Shown: one piece after another, positions 1 through 9,923 of the stretch
How the letters are laid out: every line of letters begins with the position of its first letter
Numbering within the stretch: the stretch's first letter is position 1
Assembly (NCBI RefSeq): GCF_014202425.1
Contig: NZ_JACHGT010000016.1
Coordinates: 1 to 64,000 of the forward strand
Direction of reading: 5' to 3'
Length of the DNA: 64,000 bases
Origin: Phytomonospora endophytica
GTDB lineage: Bacteria > Actinomycetota > Actinomycetes > Mycobacteriales > Micromonosporaceae
Made by a program: the position numbers and the translations under genes
Notes under the pieces: model-generated
The model's input: the letters and a program-made list of their open reading frames with translations, nothing else
Told to the model about the DNA's origin: nothing
Databases searched by the model: none

Positions 1-73
1 GGGGCTTCGCCCCAGACCCCACCAGGGACTCCGTCCCTGGACCCGGAACTCGCTGCGCGAGTCTCTTCGAGAC
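1..73. repeat. Cluster of four short perfect hairpins
   Basis: Four small inverted repeats follow one another: 1-13 (GGGGCTTCGCCCC), 22-40 (stem CCAGGGAC), 48-62 (stem ACTCGC) and 61-73 (stem GTCTC). The last two share bases, so they could exchange pairing. No T-run follows. The cluster could be the termination zone of a gene outside the window or a small palindromic repeat. Nothing else is recognisable in the 181 bases before the first gene. Confidence 0.5.
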
Positions 74-181
74 TCGCTACGCGAAGATCAAGACCTAACC
101 CCGCTACGCGAAAACCCAGACCACCCCGCTCCGCGAAAACCAAGTCCTCGCCTCTCCACTCTCGTCCCGTACCGTGACCCC

Positions 182-1369
182 ATGGCCCCCCACCCGCGTG
201 TAGCCGTCTTCCTCACCGGGATCGGCGACGTTCTCACCGCTGCCGACGCGGGCGGTCCCCACGCGCACGGTGTCACGGCCCTCACCCGGCTCACCGAAGT
301 CACCACCGAAGCCCTCGGCGCCGTCATGACCACCTATGCCGAAGTCGTCGGACGACGCGCACGCACCCTCTCCGCGTCACGCCGGGCCCGCTTCCTCCTC
401 GGCCGGCAGACCGAACTCCCCACCGAACACCTCACCGCCCTCACCCGCGGCGTCCCCTGGGGAACCGCGACCCACGACCCCCTCCTGGCCGACACCGCCC
501 CACACACCGTCCACGTCCCCGTCCTCGTCCACGACCGGCCCGTCGGTCTCCTCCAGGTCTTCCTCAACGAGGCCCCGAACAACGAAGACCAAACCCCGGC
601 CCTCCACCTCGCCGCCGCCACCGCCGCTCACCTCGTCTCCGACCACGAGGCCGCCTCCACCACCCCCACCACCCAGGACGCCACCGACGATCTCTTCCTC
701 GCCGCCGCCGGTCATGAGCTGCGCACCCCCGCGACCGTCATCAAGGGCTACGCCGACACCCTCCGCCATCGCTGGACGCGTCTCGACGACACCGCCCGCC
801 TCGAAGCCGTCACCGTCATCGCGCAGCGCGCCGACGCGCTCGCCTCGCTCGCCGACCGGCTGTTGTCCGGGGCGGCGCTCGGCGGCGGACCGCGCGATCG
901 CGAACCCGCCGTCTTCGACCTCGCCGAGGCCGTCGGCACCGTCCTCGACGATCTCCCCGGCGACCTGGAGGCGCGACTTGAACGCGATCTCACTCCCGGC
1001 ACCCTCGCTCACGGTGACCGGTCGAGCCTTCCCCTCGTCGTCGGCGAGCTCGCCACTAACGCATCGCGCTACTCCCCGGGCGACACTCCGATAAATGTGT
1101 CGGTGATCACCGAAAACGAGACGGCGTGTCTGCGTGTCGCCGACAGAGGGGCCGGTTTGAGCGCGGAAGAGGCCTCCATGGCCTTCGAGAGATTCTGGCA
1201 GGGCGAGCGAGGTGACGACAGACGCTATGGCGGCGTGGGCTTGGGGTTGTACCTTGTACGGCAGATCGTTGAACGTCAGCATGGATGGGTGTCCCTTCGG
1301 CCGAGACCGGGGGGCGGGACGATCATCGAAGTGCGGTTGCCGCGCGCGGCACCGTTGAAGCCGCGGTAG
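182..1369 (+). CDS. Soluble sensor histidine kinase
   Basis: A 395-residue two-component-type histidine kinase. The N-terminal 150 residues look like a small GAF-like sensor domain and contain no membrane segment, so the protein is probably cytosolic. The phospho-acceptor H-box has His178 in the motif GHELRTP. The ATPase domain shows an N-box with Asn293, a G1 motif DRGAGL near 321-326 and a G2 motif GVGLGL at 351-356. No response regulator gene lies next to it within the window. The following gene starts 13 bases later and is also a GHKL-type ATPase, so the two may be cotranscribed. The signal it senses cannot be told from sequence. Confidence 0.88.
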   Translation: MAPHPRVAVFLTGIGDVLTAADAGGPHAHGVTALTRLTEVTTEALGAVMTTYAEVVGRRARTLSASRRARFLLGRQTELPTEHLTALTRGVPWGTATHDPLLADTAPHTVHVPVLVHDRPVGLLQVFLNEAPNNEDQTPALHLAAATAAHLVSDHEAASTTPTTQDATDDLFLAAAGHELRTPATVIKGYADTLRHRWTRLDDTARLEAVTVIAQRADALASLADRLLSGAALGGGPRDREPAVFDLAEAVGTVLDDLPGDLEARLERDLTPGTLAHGDRSSLPLVVGELATNASRYSPGDTPINVSVITENETACLRVADRGAGLSAEEASMAFERFWQGERGDDRRYGGVGLGLYLVRQIVERQHGWVSLRPRPGGGTIIEVRLPRAAPLKPR

Positions 1370-1382
1370 GGAGCGGACGCTT

Positions 1383-1829
1383 TTGCATAAGGCCACCGGT
1401 GAGACGACCCGCGGAGTCATGCGGGTGGCTCACCATGCCCGCAGCGCGGCGCTGGTCCGGCGGTGGCTCGCCGAGCAGCTCAACGGCCTGTCGAGCGAGC
1501 TGGTCGCCGACGCGACCATGGTCGGCACCGAACTCGTCGCCAACGCCATCCGCCACGCCACGCCCCTGCCGGGCGGTGTCGTGTCCGTCGGATGCGAGGT
1601 CACCGACACGCACATCGAGATCTCGGTGACCGACGGCGGCGCCGATACAACCCCCGAGCCCCGCAAGGCCACGATGGAGGACGTCGACGGACGCGGCCTG
1701 ACCATCGTCGACGCCCTCGCGCAGCGCTGGGGCGTGCGCACGGGCATCGACGGGCAGTCGGTGTGGGCCTGGCTCGGACCGGTCCGCGCGGCCCTGACCG
1801 GCGGTCCCGGGGTGGGGTCGGCGGCCTGA
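1383..1829 (+). CDS. Anti-sigma-factor-like GHKL ATP-binding protein
   Basis: A 148-residue stand-alone ATPase domain of the RsbW/SpoIIAB-like type common in actinobacteria. The N-box carries Glu50 and Asn54 (TELVANAIRHA), the G1 motif is TDGGAD with Asp84, and the G2-like motif is GRGLTIVD near 103-110. In this family the protein binds a sigma factor or an anti-sigma antagonist and phosphorylates the antagonist. Here the partner is not visible. The start used is TTG at 1383; an in-frame ATG at 1419 would shorten it by 12 residues and is a reasonable alternative. It follows the histidine kinase closely, suggesting one transcription unit. Confidence 0.8.
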   Translation: MHKATGETTRGVMRVAHHARSAALVRRWLAEQLNGLSSELVADATMVGTELVANAIRHATPLPGGVVSVGCEVTDTHIEISVTDGGADTTPEPRKATMEDVDGRGLTIVDALAQRWGVRTGIDGQSVWAWLGPVRAALTGGPGVGSAA

Positions 1830-1948
1830 CGGCCGTGCCATTCTTCACGTGCGCGAATCACTGATCGGGATCTTCTGCGACGGTTGACCCTCCACGAAAG
1901 CGGGCAAAGCCCGACAATCGAGGGAAACCCGACGGAAGGGACACCATC

Positions 1949-2551
1949 ATGGCGAAGGTCGCCGTCATCTATTACTCCTCGACCGGCACCGTCCACGAGA
2001 TGGCCGGCCACGCCGTCGCCGCCGCCGAGAAGGCCGGCGCCGAGGTGCGGCTGCGGAAGGTCGCCGAGCTCGCGCCGGACGCCGCCGTCGCCTCCAACGA
2101 GGCCTGGGCCGCGCACGCCGCGGCGACCACCGACGTCGAGCACGCCTCGCTCGACGACCTGGAGTGGGCCGACGTGCTCGTCTTCGGGACGCCCACCCGC
2201 TACGGGCTTCCCACGGCGCAGATCAAGCAGTTCATCGACACGAGCGGGCCGCTGTGGCAGCAGGGGAAGCTGGTCGGGAAGGTCGCGACGTCGTTCACGT
2301 CGACGGCGACGACCCACGGCGGGCAGGAGAGCACGATCCTGGCGCTGAACAACACCTTCTACCACTGGGGATGCGTCATCGTCAGTCCCGGCTACTCCGA
2401 CCCGGTCATGTTCGACCCGGCCAACGGGAACCCCTACGGCGTGAGCGTCGTGGGCGGTTCGGGCGTGTCGGAGCCGCAGGTCGCGGCGATCGGCGTGCAG
2501 ATGAGGCGCGCGGTGTCGGTCGCCGACGCCCTCGCGGCCGCCGCGGGCTGA
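1949..2551 (+). CDS. wrbA: NAD(P)H:quinone oxidoreductase, WrbA type
   Basis: A 200-residue flavodoxin-like protein. The FMN phosphate-binding loop is seen in SSTGTVHEMA (residues 10-19), the flavin-contacting TPTRYG motif is at 81-86, and the family signature ATTHGGQES follows. The full length matches WrbA proteins, which are tetrameric FMN enzymes reducing quinones by two electrons and so limiting redox cycling. The ATG at 1949 follows an AAGGGA-type ribosome binding site. It stands alone, with 120 bases upstream holding no recognisable gene. Confidence 0.93.
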   Translation: MAKVAVIYYSSTGTVHEMAGHAVAAAEKAGAEVRLRKVAELAPDAAVASNEAWAAHAAATTDVEHASLDDLEWADVLVFGTPTRYGLPTAQIKQFIDTSGPLWQQGKLVGKVATSFTSTATTHGGQESTILALNNTFYHWGCVIVSPGYSDPVMFDPANGNPYGVSVVGGSGVSEPQVAAIGVQMRRAVSVADALAAAAG

Positions 2552-2632
2552 GCGCGTGGTTCCCCCGCCCGGGGGAACCACCTCCCCTGCGCACGTGACG
2601 CGCCCGGCTTCGGCGAGCACGAGCCTGGGGGC

Positions 2633-3631
2633 ATGACCAGAAACCTGCCCGTCGTCACCGCCGTCGGGGCCCTCGCCTACGGCGCCCTGCGCGCCGCGTG
2701 GGCGTGGCTCGGCGCGCCCGAGCTGCCGCCGATGGGCGGCGACCTCATCGTGTTCACCGGCTGGGCGCCGACGTCGCTGTGCCTGGCCGCCGCCGGGATC
2801 GCCATCGGGCTGCGCTTGTCGGGACGCTCGCGGGCGCTGATCGTCGCGGGTTTCGGCGTCGCGGCGGCGCTGCTCGTCGCCGACGCGCTGTTCCTGCTCG
2901 ACATCGTGGGCGTGCTCACCTTCGGCGTCGACACCGGCCCCGAGGCGGCCGCCCTGGCGTCGCGGACGGGGTGCGCGGCGGTCGCGCTGCTCCTGCTGGC
3001 GTCGGTCGTGCGGTACCGGCGCGGTATGCGCGGCACCTGCCCGCGCTGTGGCCGGCGCGAGTCCTCGCCGCCGATGACGACAGTGCCGGGCTGGGCCCGC
3101 GCCGGGGCGTGGACGGCGGTCGCCGGCTGCCTCGTGCGGGTCGGGGCGCAGATCGCCGTCGGTTTCGACGGGATGCCGCTCAACGGGTCGCTGGTGGTCT
3201 TCGAAGGCGGTTTCCTGCTCGCGGGGACGCTGCTGCCGTTGGCGCTGGTGCACCGATGGGGGCGCGTGTGGCCGCGCTGGACCCTGTTCCTCGCCGGGCG
3301 TCGCGTCCCGCGCCGGCTCGTTCTCGGACCGGCGGTGGTGTTCGCGACCGGGCTCGTCGTCTACTTCGGGATCGCGCTGAGCCAGATGGCCGTCAGCACC
3401 GCGACCGGCGACTTCGACGGCGGCACGCTCCCCGCCGCGTTCTACTGGGTCGCCGTGCCCGCCTACTGGGCCTGGGGACTGGGGATGGGAGCCGCGTCGG
3501 TCGCGTACTTCCAGCTCACCCGACCCGCGTGCGCGGCCTGCGGTCGCGGGGAATCTAGGCTCGGGGCATGGTCACCATCGCATACCTCGGACCACCCGGA
3601 ACCTTCAGCGAGGCGGCCGTCCGGCGTCTGA
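2633..3631 (+). CDS. Polytopic membrane protein with two CxxC motifs
   Basis: A 332-residue protein of unknown function with roughly seven to eight hydrophobic segments. Two Cys-x-x-Cys elements occur in soluble loops (CPRCGRRE around residue 138 and CAACGRGE near 302), a layout that could bind a metal. The last 21 codons overlap the start of pheA in another frame, so either the protein truly ends there or the terminal part is unimportant. I do not recognise a family. Weak coupling of pheA translation through the overlap is possible. Confidence 0.7.
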   Translation: MTRNLPVVTAVGALAYGALRAAWAWLGAPELPPMGGDLIVFTGWAPTSLCLAAAGIAIGLRLSGRSRALIVAGFGVAAALLVADALFLLDIVGVLTFGVDTGPEAAALASRTGCAAVALLLLASVVRYRRGMRGTCPRCGRRESSPPMTTVPGWARAGAWTAVAGCLVRVGAQIAVGFDGMPLNGSLVVFEGGFLLAGTLLPLALVHRWGRVWPRWTLFLAGRRVPRRLVLGPAVVFATGLVVYFGIALSQMAVSTATGDFDGGTLPAAFYWVAVPAYWAWGLGMGAASVAYFQLTRPACAACGRGESRLGAWSPSHTSDHPEPSARRPSGV

Positions 3632-4482
3632 GCCCCGCGCCGGACGAGGCCGTGCCGACGCGCAGCATCCCCGAGGCGCTCGACGCCGTGCGCGACGGCG
3701 CCGTCGGGGCCGCGCTGGTGCCGCTGGAGAACTCCCTGGAGGGGTCGGTGCCGGTCACGCTCGACAACCTCCTCGGCGGGCCGGGACTGCGCGTCGTCGG
3801 GGAAGTCGCCCTGCCCGTGACCTTCGCCCTCGCCGGACGTGGGCCGCTGGAGTCGGTCCGGACCGTCGCCAGCCACCCCCACGCCCTCGCCCAGTGCAGG
3901 GGCTTCCTGCGCGCGAAGCTCCCGTCGGCGTCCACAGTGGAGGTGCTGTCGACGGCGGCCGCCGCGCAGGCCGTCCTCGACGGGACCGTCGACGCCGCCG
4001 TCTGCGCGCCCATCGCCGCCACCGCCCTGGGCATCCCACTGCTCGCCGAGAACATCGGCGACCGCCCCGACACCGCGACACGGTTCGTCCTCGTGGTCCC
4101 CGCCGACACCCCGCCGCCGGCCCCGACCGGCAACGACGTCACCTCCCTGGCCGTCTACATCGCCCACGACCGCGTCGGCGCGCTCCTGTCGGTGCTCACC
4201 GAACTCGCCGTGCGAGGCGTCAACCTGACGCGCATCGAGTCGCGCCCCACCGGCGAACGCCTCGGCAGGTACGTGTTCCTGCTCGACTGCGCCGGACACG
4301 TCGCCGACTCCCGGATGGGCGAGGCCCTCCTCGGGCTCCGCCGCGTCTGCGCCGAAGTGCGCTTCCTGGGGTCCTATCCCCGCGACACCGACGACCCACC
4401 CGTCGCCGCCCCGGCGGGGCTCACCGACGACGACCTGCACGCCGCCGAGGACTGGCTCAGGGGGCTGCGCGGCGGGGCGTGA
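3568..4482 (+). CDS. pheA: Prephenate dehydratase
   Basis: Converts prephenate to phenylpyruvate in phenylalanine synthesis. The catalytic domain begins with the typical AYLGPPGTFSE and contains the essential TRF triad at residues 171-173. A C-terminal ACT domain starts near residue 190 and carries the ESRP phenylalanine-binding motif at 224-227, which in this family mediates feedback inhibition. The 304-residue length is normal for the monofunctional actinobacterial enzyme. It is not fused to chorismate mutase. The start overlaps the upstream membrane protein gene. Confidence 0.95.
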   Translation: MVTIAYLGPPGTFSEAAVRRLSPAPDEAVPTRSIPEALDAVRDGAVGAALVPLENSLEGSVPVTLDNLLGGPGLRVVGEVALPVTFALAGRGPLESVRTVASHPHALAQCRGFLRAKLPSASTVEVLSTAAAAQAVLDGTVDAAVCAPIAATALGIPLLAENIGDRPDTATRFVLVVPADTPPPAPTGNDVTSLAVYIAHDRVGALLSVLTELAVRGVNLTRIESRPTGERLGRYVFLLDCAGHVADSRMGEALLGLRRVCAEVRFLGSYPRDTDDPPVAAPAGLTDDDLHAAEDWLRGLRGGA

Positions 4483-4527
4483 CGCGAGGCTTGCGGTGGG
4501 TTGTGGGGGTGGGTTAGCGTGCCCCAC

Positions 4528-5646
4528 ATGCGACGGTTGTGGGCGGGCGTTGCGGCCGTCGGAATCCTTGTGCTGTGGACGACCCCGGCACACGCGGACT
4601 CCGTACGCGACTCCGAGTGGATGGTCGAAGCCCTGAGACTGCCCGAAGCCCACCAGATCGCGACGGGTGAAGGCGTGACCGTGGGAATCGTCGACACCGG
4701 CGTGGACTCGACCCACCCGGACCTGACGGGGGTCGTCGTCGCGGGGAAGGACTCGTGGAGCCCGGCCGGGGACGGGCAGACCGACGCCACGGGACACGGG
4801 ACCGCGATGGCGTCGCTGGTGGCGGGGCATGGGCATGGGGCCGACGGGGGGGATGGCGTGCTGGGGGTGGCGCCGGGGGCGAAGGTCATCTCCTATGGTG
4901 CTTGGCGCGAGGGCGACGAGCAGTACGACAACGCCGAGCTGGAGAAGGGAATTCGGTGGGTCCTCGACAACGGCGCCGATGTGATCTTGCTGGCTTACGG
5001 GAACGGCAACTCGACGCCAGGCGAACAGGCGCTTGTGGAAGAGGCGCTCGCCATGGGAATCCCCGTGCTGACACCTACCGGAAACACCGAGGAAGGCCAA
5101 CTAGGCGTCGGCTTTCCAGGCATGTACCCGGACGTAATGTTGGTTACCTGCAGCAACCGTGAGAACAACTACTCCAAGATCGGCCTGCCTTCACCAGAGG
5201 TCGACTTCGCTGCCCCATGCGAAGATGTTGTGTCCGCCTCGAACGATCACAGCTACAACAGCATCAGCGGTCCGTCCAAGGCGGCCGCAGTAGCGGCAGG
5301 TATGTACGCCTTGATCCGATCTCGCTGGCCAGATATCTCGTTGGCAGACATGCACCGCAAGATCCTGCTAACCGCAGCGGACACAGGCTCTCCTGGCCCC
5401 GACTCCGAGGGCGGCTACGGCGTCCTCAGGCCACTGGACGCACTGACAGCTGCTGTCGAACCTGCTGACCCGGCCAACCCTCCGCATCCTGTGGGGGATC
5501 CGATCTACGCGTCGGGACAGCCTGACCCCGCTACAGAAGCCGAGAAGACTTCCGGCGCACCTTGGCCTCTCATCGCAATCGGAAGCGCAATTATCCTGAT
5601 CGGCGCCTTGATCTTGGTAGTAGCCATCCGTCGGAAACGGACTTGA
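4528..5646 (+). CDS. Mycosin-like S8 serine protease, membrane anchored
   Basis: A 372-residue subtilase with the architecture of type VII secretion mycosins: an N-terminal signal segment (about residues 4-22), a compact protease domain and a C-terminal transmembrane helix (about 343-367) ending in basic residues. The catalytic triad reads Asp56 (IVDTGVD), His90 (GHGTAMA) and Ser250 (GPSKAAA), with oxyanion Asn186. The Ser motif has GPS where most subtilases have GTS. ATG 4528 is used; GTG 4519 is possible. The two following genes encode WXG100-like proteins, supporting a T7SS link, but no EccB/C/D/E gene is present. GC content falls visibly from about 4,900 onward. Confidence 0.85.
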   Translation: MRRLWAGVAAVGILVLWTTPAHADSVRDSEWMVEALRLPEAHQIATGEGVTVGIVDTGVDSTHPDLTGVVVAGKDSWSPAGDGQTDATGHGTAMASLVAGHGHGADGGDGVLGVAPGAKVISYGAWREGDEQYDNAELEKGIRWVLDNGADVILLAYGNGNSTPGEQALVEEALAMGIPVLTPTGNTEEGQLGVGFPGMYPDVMLVTCSNRENNYSKIGLPSPEVDFAAPCEDVVSASNDHSYNSISGPSKAAAVAAGMYALIRSRWPDISLADMHRKILLTAADTGSPGPDSEGGYGVLRPLDALTAAVEPADPANPPHPVGDPIYASGQPDPATEAEKTSGAPWPLIAIGSAIILIGALILVVAIRRKRT

Positions 5647-5681
5647 CAGCCCTGTCATGATGGCCTGGGGAGGACAGCAGA

Positions 5682-6053
5682 GTGACCAATGTGTACATGG
5701 ACCCGGCAGAGCTTCGGCGTATCGCCGAGCGGCTACTAGGCGATCGCGAGTATGACTATCGTGTGCAGCTCAGTGAGATACACGAGGATCTTCGTGTAGG
5801 CAACGCCTCGCGGTTCGTCAACGGCGCACCGAATGAGGGCTACGTCTACGGACGAAGCGGCATTGGCGCGTACCACGACGAGTGCGTCGAAGACAACGTC
5901 ATCATGTTTGAGAACATCGACCAGGGCCTGATCGCACTCGCGAACGTCTACGCGGCGATTTCGGAGGACTACACCGATACCGACGGAGAAGCCGGGCTCG
6001 AACTTGAATCCACCATGGACTACTTCACGCCAGGTGGCGCGGTTCCGCGATAG
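5682..6053 (+). CDS. Small helical protein with YxxxD motif, likely T7SS substrate or partner
   Basis: A 123-residue, acidic, mostly alpha-helical protein starting at GTG 5682 behind a GGGGAGGA ribosome binding site. It has no signal peptide. A Tyr-x3-Asp motif (YTDTD, residues 97-101) follows the second long helix, which is where WXG100-type proteins carry the type VII export signal. A canonical WxG turn is not obvious; the turn region contains Asn-Gly and Gly-Arg-Ser-Gly. It sits 35 bases after the mycosin gene and 26 before a larger helical protein, so I infer a T7SS-related role. Its codon use is less GC-biased than that of the neighbours outside the cassette. Confidence 0.65.
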   Translation: MTNVYMDPAELRRIAERLLGDREYDYRVQLSEIHEDLRVGNASRFVNGAPNEGYVYGRSGIGAYHDECVEDNVIMFENIDQGLIALANVYAAISEDYTDTDGEAGLELESTMDYFTPGGAVPR

Positions 6054-6064
6054 GACCTGAGAAC

Positions 6065-6074
6065 GGGGGGGGGG
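6065..6074 (+). promoter_or_regulatory. Ten-G tract acting as ribosome binding site
   Basis: Ten consecutive G residues followed by AAGAG lie directly before the ATG at 6080. The tract serves as, or abuts, the Shine-Dalgarno sequence of the next gene. Length change by slippage would alter spacing and strength. Confidence 0.6.
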
Positions 6075-6079
6075 AAGAG

Positions 6080-7357
6080 ATGGCTGACGAGTTCGGCGGG
6101 TCCGTGACAGCTGGTGGCGAGGACAGGTTCGACGACCTAGATCTCGAAGGCATGGCGTACGTGATCTTCGCCGACTTTGAGCAAGTACCGAAGTGGCGCA
6201 CACAGGCAAAAGGTTATCGACGCCTAGCTGTACTAGCTGAACAACTGCGTGGCGATCTTTCCGTCCATGTGAATCAGGCCATGGACAGCTGGTCTTCCAA
6301 GGGCGCGCTCGGGGTGCACGAAGAGGCTACAAAGATCGACGACTCGTTCCGGCGCGGCCTCGAATCCGCACGAGGGAACGCAGAAGCACTTGAGCGGATC
6401 GCCGATGAGGTTGAGGACGCACGAGCGGAGATCAGCCGTCTTCAGACGGAGTGGGCCGAGATGAAGGCCAAGTACCAGAAGAACCCCCATCTCTTCGACG
6501 GCTACTCCGCCGACGGAATGAGCGGCTACCAAGCGGCGAAAGCCTCCTACGACCGATCCGCGCGCGAGCGAATGCACGCGATGTCAGTCGTCGCATCGCA
6601 GGCTTGGTATACGAACATGCACAAGCCAGGCGAATACACGGGCCCGAGAGCTGGCAGGGAGCCGAAGTACCCCCTCCACCCCTCCACCGGCTCCGGCTCC
6701 GGCGGCGGCCCCGACACGACCTACCCCTTCACCTACCACCCCCCTCCGCCGTCCGGCATGACGCCCGGCACGGGCCCCACCGGTGAGGACATCGCGCCTC
6801 CCAGCGGCGCCACTCCTCCGCGCCCGCCCGCCAACGACCCCAGCCTCGAATTCCCGACGGCCCCCGTCCACTCCCCCGGTCCCGCCGTCATCTCGCCGAC
6901 GGTGCCCTCTCCGACGGGTCCTGCTCCGCTGCCGTCGGGCGGGTTTCCGTCTTCGGCGCCGCCCGTGTCTCCCGGGCTCTTCAACGGGCTGCGGCAGGCT
7001 TCCAGCGGCGCCCTTCCCGGGCAGCCGGCGCGCACTTCGCCGTCCGTTCTCGGGCAGCGTGCGGGGACGGCGAGCGGCCGTCCGGCCGCGGTGGCTCGTC
7101 CGGGGGCGGCTTCGCCGGAGCGGGGTGTGATCCGCAATCCCAAGCAGGCCAATGGGTCCGGGTCCACACCTCAGCAGCGTTCGAGCCGTCGGGAGCAGGA
7201 TCGCGAGGACGACGTCTTCCGCGACGGACCCGAGACCGACGAACTGTTCGAGGGCCTGTCCCTCGACTCCGTCCCCGATGTCGTGCGGCCCGAGGCCCCG
7301 CCTCCGCGGATGCGGCGGCGGGACGTCGGGCCGGTGTTGCGACAGCGTCTGCGGTAG
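6080..7357 (+). CDS. WXG100/PPE-like helical protein with proline-rich tail
   Basis: A 425-residue protein in two parts. Residues 1 to about 200 are helical and resemble the LXG/PPE/WXG superfamily, with a tryptophan turn (DSWSSKGA) near 72-79 and heptad-like helices after it. Residues 210-425 are Pro/Gly/Ser-rich and end in a basic segment (MRRRDVGPVLRQRLR). There is no signal peptide or membrane helix. Position behind the mycosin and the small YxxxD protein suggests secretion through, or assembly with, a type VII system. Base composition changes inside the gene: the helical half is less GC-rich than the tail. It converges with the xylanase gene with three bases between stops. Confidence 0.65.
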   Translation: MADEFGGSVTAGGEDRFDDLDLEGMAYVIFADFEQVPKWRTQAKGYRRLAVLAEQLRGDLSVHVNQAMDSWSSKGALGVHEEATKIDDSFRRGLESARGNAEALERIADEVEDARAEISRLQTEWAEMKAKYQKNPHLFDGYSADGMSGYQAAKASYDRSARERMHAMSVVASQAWYTNMHKPGEYTGPRAGREPKYPLHPSTGSGSGGGPDTTYPFTYHPPPPSGMTPGTGPTGEDIAPPSGATPPRPPANDPSLEFPTAPVHSPGPAVISPTVPSPTGPAPLPSGGFPSSAPPVSPGLFNGLRQASSGALPGQPARTSPSVLGQRAGTASGRPAAVARPGAASPERGVIRNPKQANGSGSTPQQRSSRREQDREDDVFRDGPETDELFEGLSLDSVPDVVRPEAPPPRMRRRDVGPVLRQRLR

Positions 7358-7360
7358 TCG

Positions 7361-8749
<1,389 letters not shown>

Positions 8750-8780
8750 GGTGTGCTGCCTTTCCAGGTTCGAAAAGCGG

Positions 8781-9515
8781 TTACCGCGCAGGTTGGGCAC
8801 CTTCCACGTCGAAGGTCTGCAGGTGTCCGCACATTCCGTACCGTCGCGGGCCCGGGTGGGCGTCCGCGGCGAACACGGAAGCATGTGACAGGTGCTCGGG
8901 ATCGGCTCCGGCCGCCAGGGCGTCAAGGTGCTCACCGGTCCGGTGCGCCTCGGCGAGGGGTCGGTCCCGCCATAGATTCTGCCAGCCGGATGCCTTGCCG
9001 CGCACCAGTTTCGCGGCGTGGGCATGAAGTTCCGCCAAGGCTGCCGGCCCTTCGGTCTCCACCCGCGAGCGCCACCAGAGGTACCCCTCGACGGCGTGGT
9101 CGCGGCGGCGGCGCACGAACTCCTCGACGCCGGGCCCGTCCGGGATCGCCGTGACGGCGGCGTAGGCGCCGGGATCGGCGAGCAGTTCGGGCTTGTAGGT
9201 CAGCACGGCGTCGCCCGCCTCGGGCAGGCCCGCGTTGGACATGACGACGAGGATCTCCAGCCCGCCGCCGTTGACCAGCCGGTGGACGGTGCCCGGCGTG
9301 AACCACAGGATCCGTTCGCGCGTAAGGGGATGCGACGCGAAACCGTCGGCCCCGAGGGTCTCGACGCGCCCGCTTCCGGCGAGCACGACGTAGCCCTCGG
9401 CCGACGCGGTGTGCAGGTGCGGCGACCCGCCCGCGCAACCGTCCACCGTGGGCCAGTCGTAGACCGAGACGCGGGAGACGGAGGTGCCGCCGGGGAACCA
9501 GGCCATGTGATCCAT
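8781..9515 (-). CDS. Cupin-domain protein
   Basis: A 244-residue cytosolic protein with an N-terminal beta-barrel cupin domain. Motif 1 is seen as HLHTASAEGYVVLAGSG and motif 2 as FTPGTVHRLVNG, giving a likely metal site with three His residues. The C-terminal 110 residues are helical and not recognised. It starts at ATG 9515, which shares one base with the stop of the metallopeptidase gene upstream (TAATG), so translation is coupled. A sugar isomerase or small-molecule-binding role is typical for such proteins, but the substrate cannot be inferred. Confidence 0.75.
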   Translation of the reverse strand: MDHMAWFPGGTSVSRVSVYDWPTVDGCAGGSPHLHTASAEGYVVLAGSGRVETLGADGFASHPLTRERILWFTPGTVHRLVNGGGLEILVVMSNAGLPEAGDAVLTYKPELLADPGAYAAVTAIPDGPGVEEFVRRRRDHAVEGYLWWRSRVETEGPAALAELHAHAAKLVRGKASGWQNLWRDRPLAEAHRTGEHLDALAAGADPEHLSHASVFAADAHPGPRRYGMCGHLQTFDVEGAQPAR

Positions 9516-9868
9516 TATCCCCACCCCCACTCGTGCAGGTGCGCGTCGTCGATGCCGAAGTGGTGCGCGATCTCGTGCACGACCGTCACCGCCACCTCCT
9601 CGACCACGTCCTCCTCCGTCTCGCAGATCCGCAGGATCGGGTTGCGGAAGATGCTGATCTTGTCGGGCAGCACGCCCCCGTAGTCCCACCCACGGTCGGG
9701 CAGGGCGACGCCCTCGTACAGTCCCAGCAGCTCGGGCCCGTCGGGCGGGGATTCGTCCTCGACGACTATCGCCACGTTGCGCATCATGCGCAGCAGCTGC
9801 TCGGGGATCTCGTCGAGCGCGTCGGCGACGAGCTCCTCGAAACGTTCGGCGTTCATCTCCACGGCCAC
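9515..9868 (-). CDS. Zinicin-like metallopeptidase-fold protein
   Basis: A 117-residue protein of the small bacterial zincin-like family often named metallopeptidase family protein. It carries the HExxH signature in VVHEIAHHFGIDD near its C-terminus, followed by a further His and Glu. The length and motif position match the family, whose biological substrates are unknown. It overlaps the cupin gene by one base and is divergent from serS, with 55 bases between the two start codons. Confidence 0.85.
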   Translation of the reverse strand: MAVEMNAERFEELVADALDEIPEQLLRMMRNVAIVVEDESPPDGPELLGLYEGVALPDRGWDYGGVLPDKISIFRNPILRICETEEDVVEEVAVTVVHEIAHHFGIDDAHLHEWGWG

Positions 9869-9923
9869 GCCGACAAGTTAACTCGCGTGCGGGCGCTTCG
9901 CGCCGGTCGTTACCCTGAACGGC

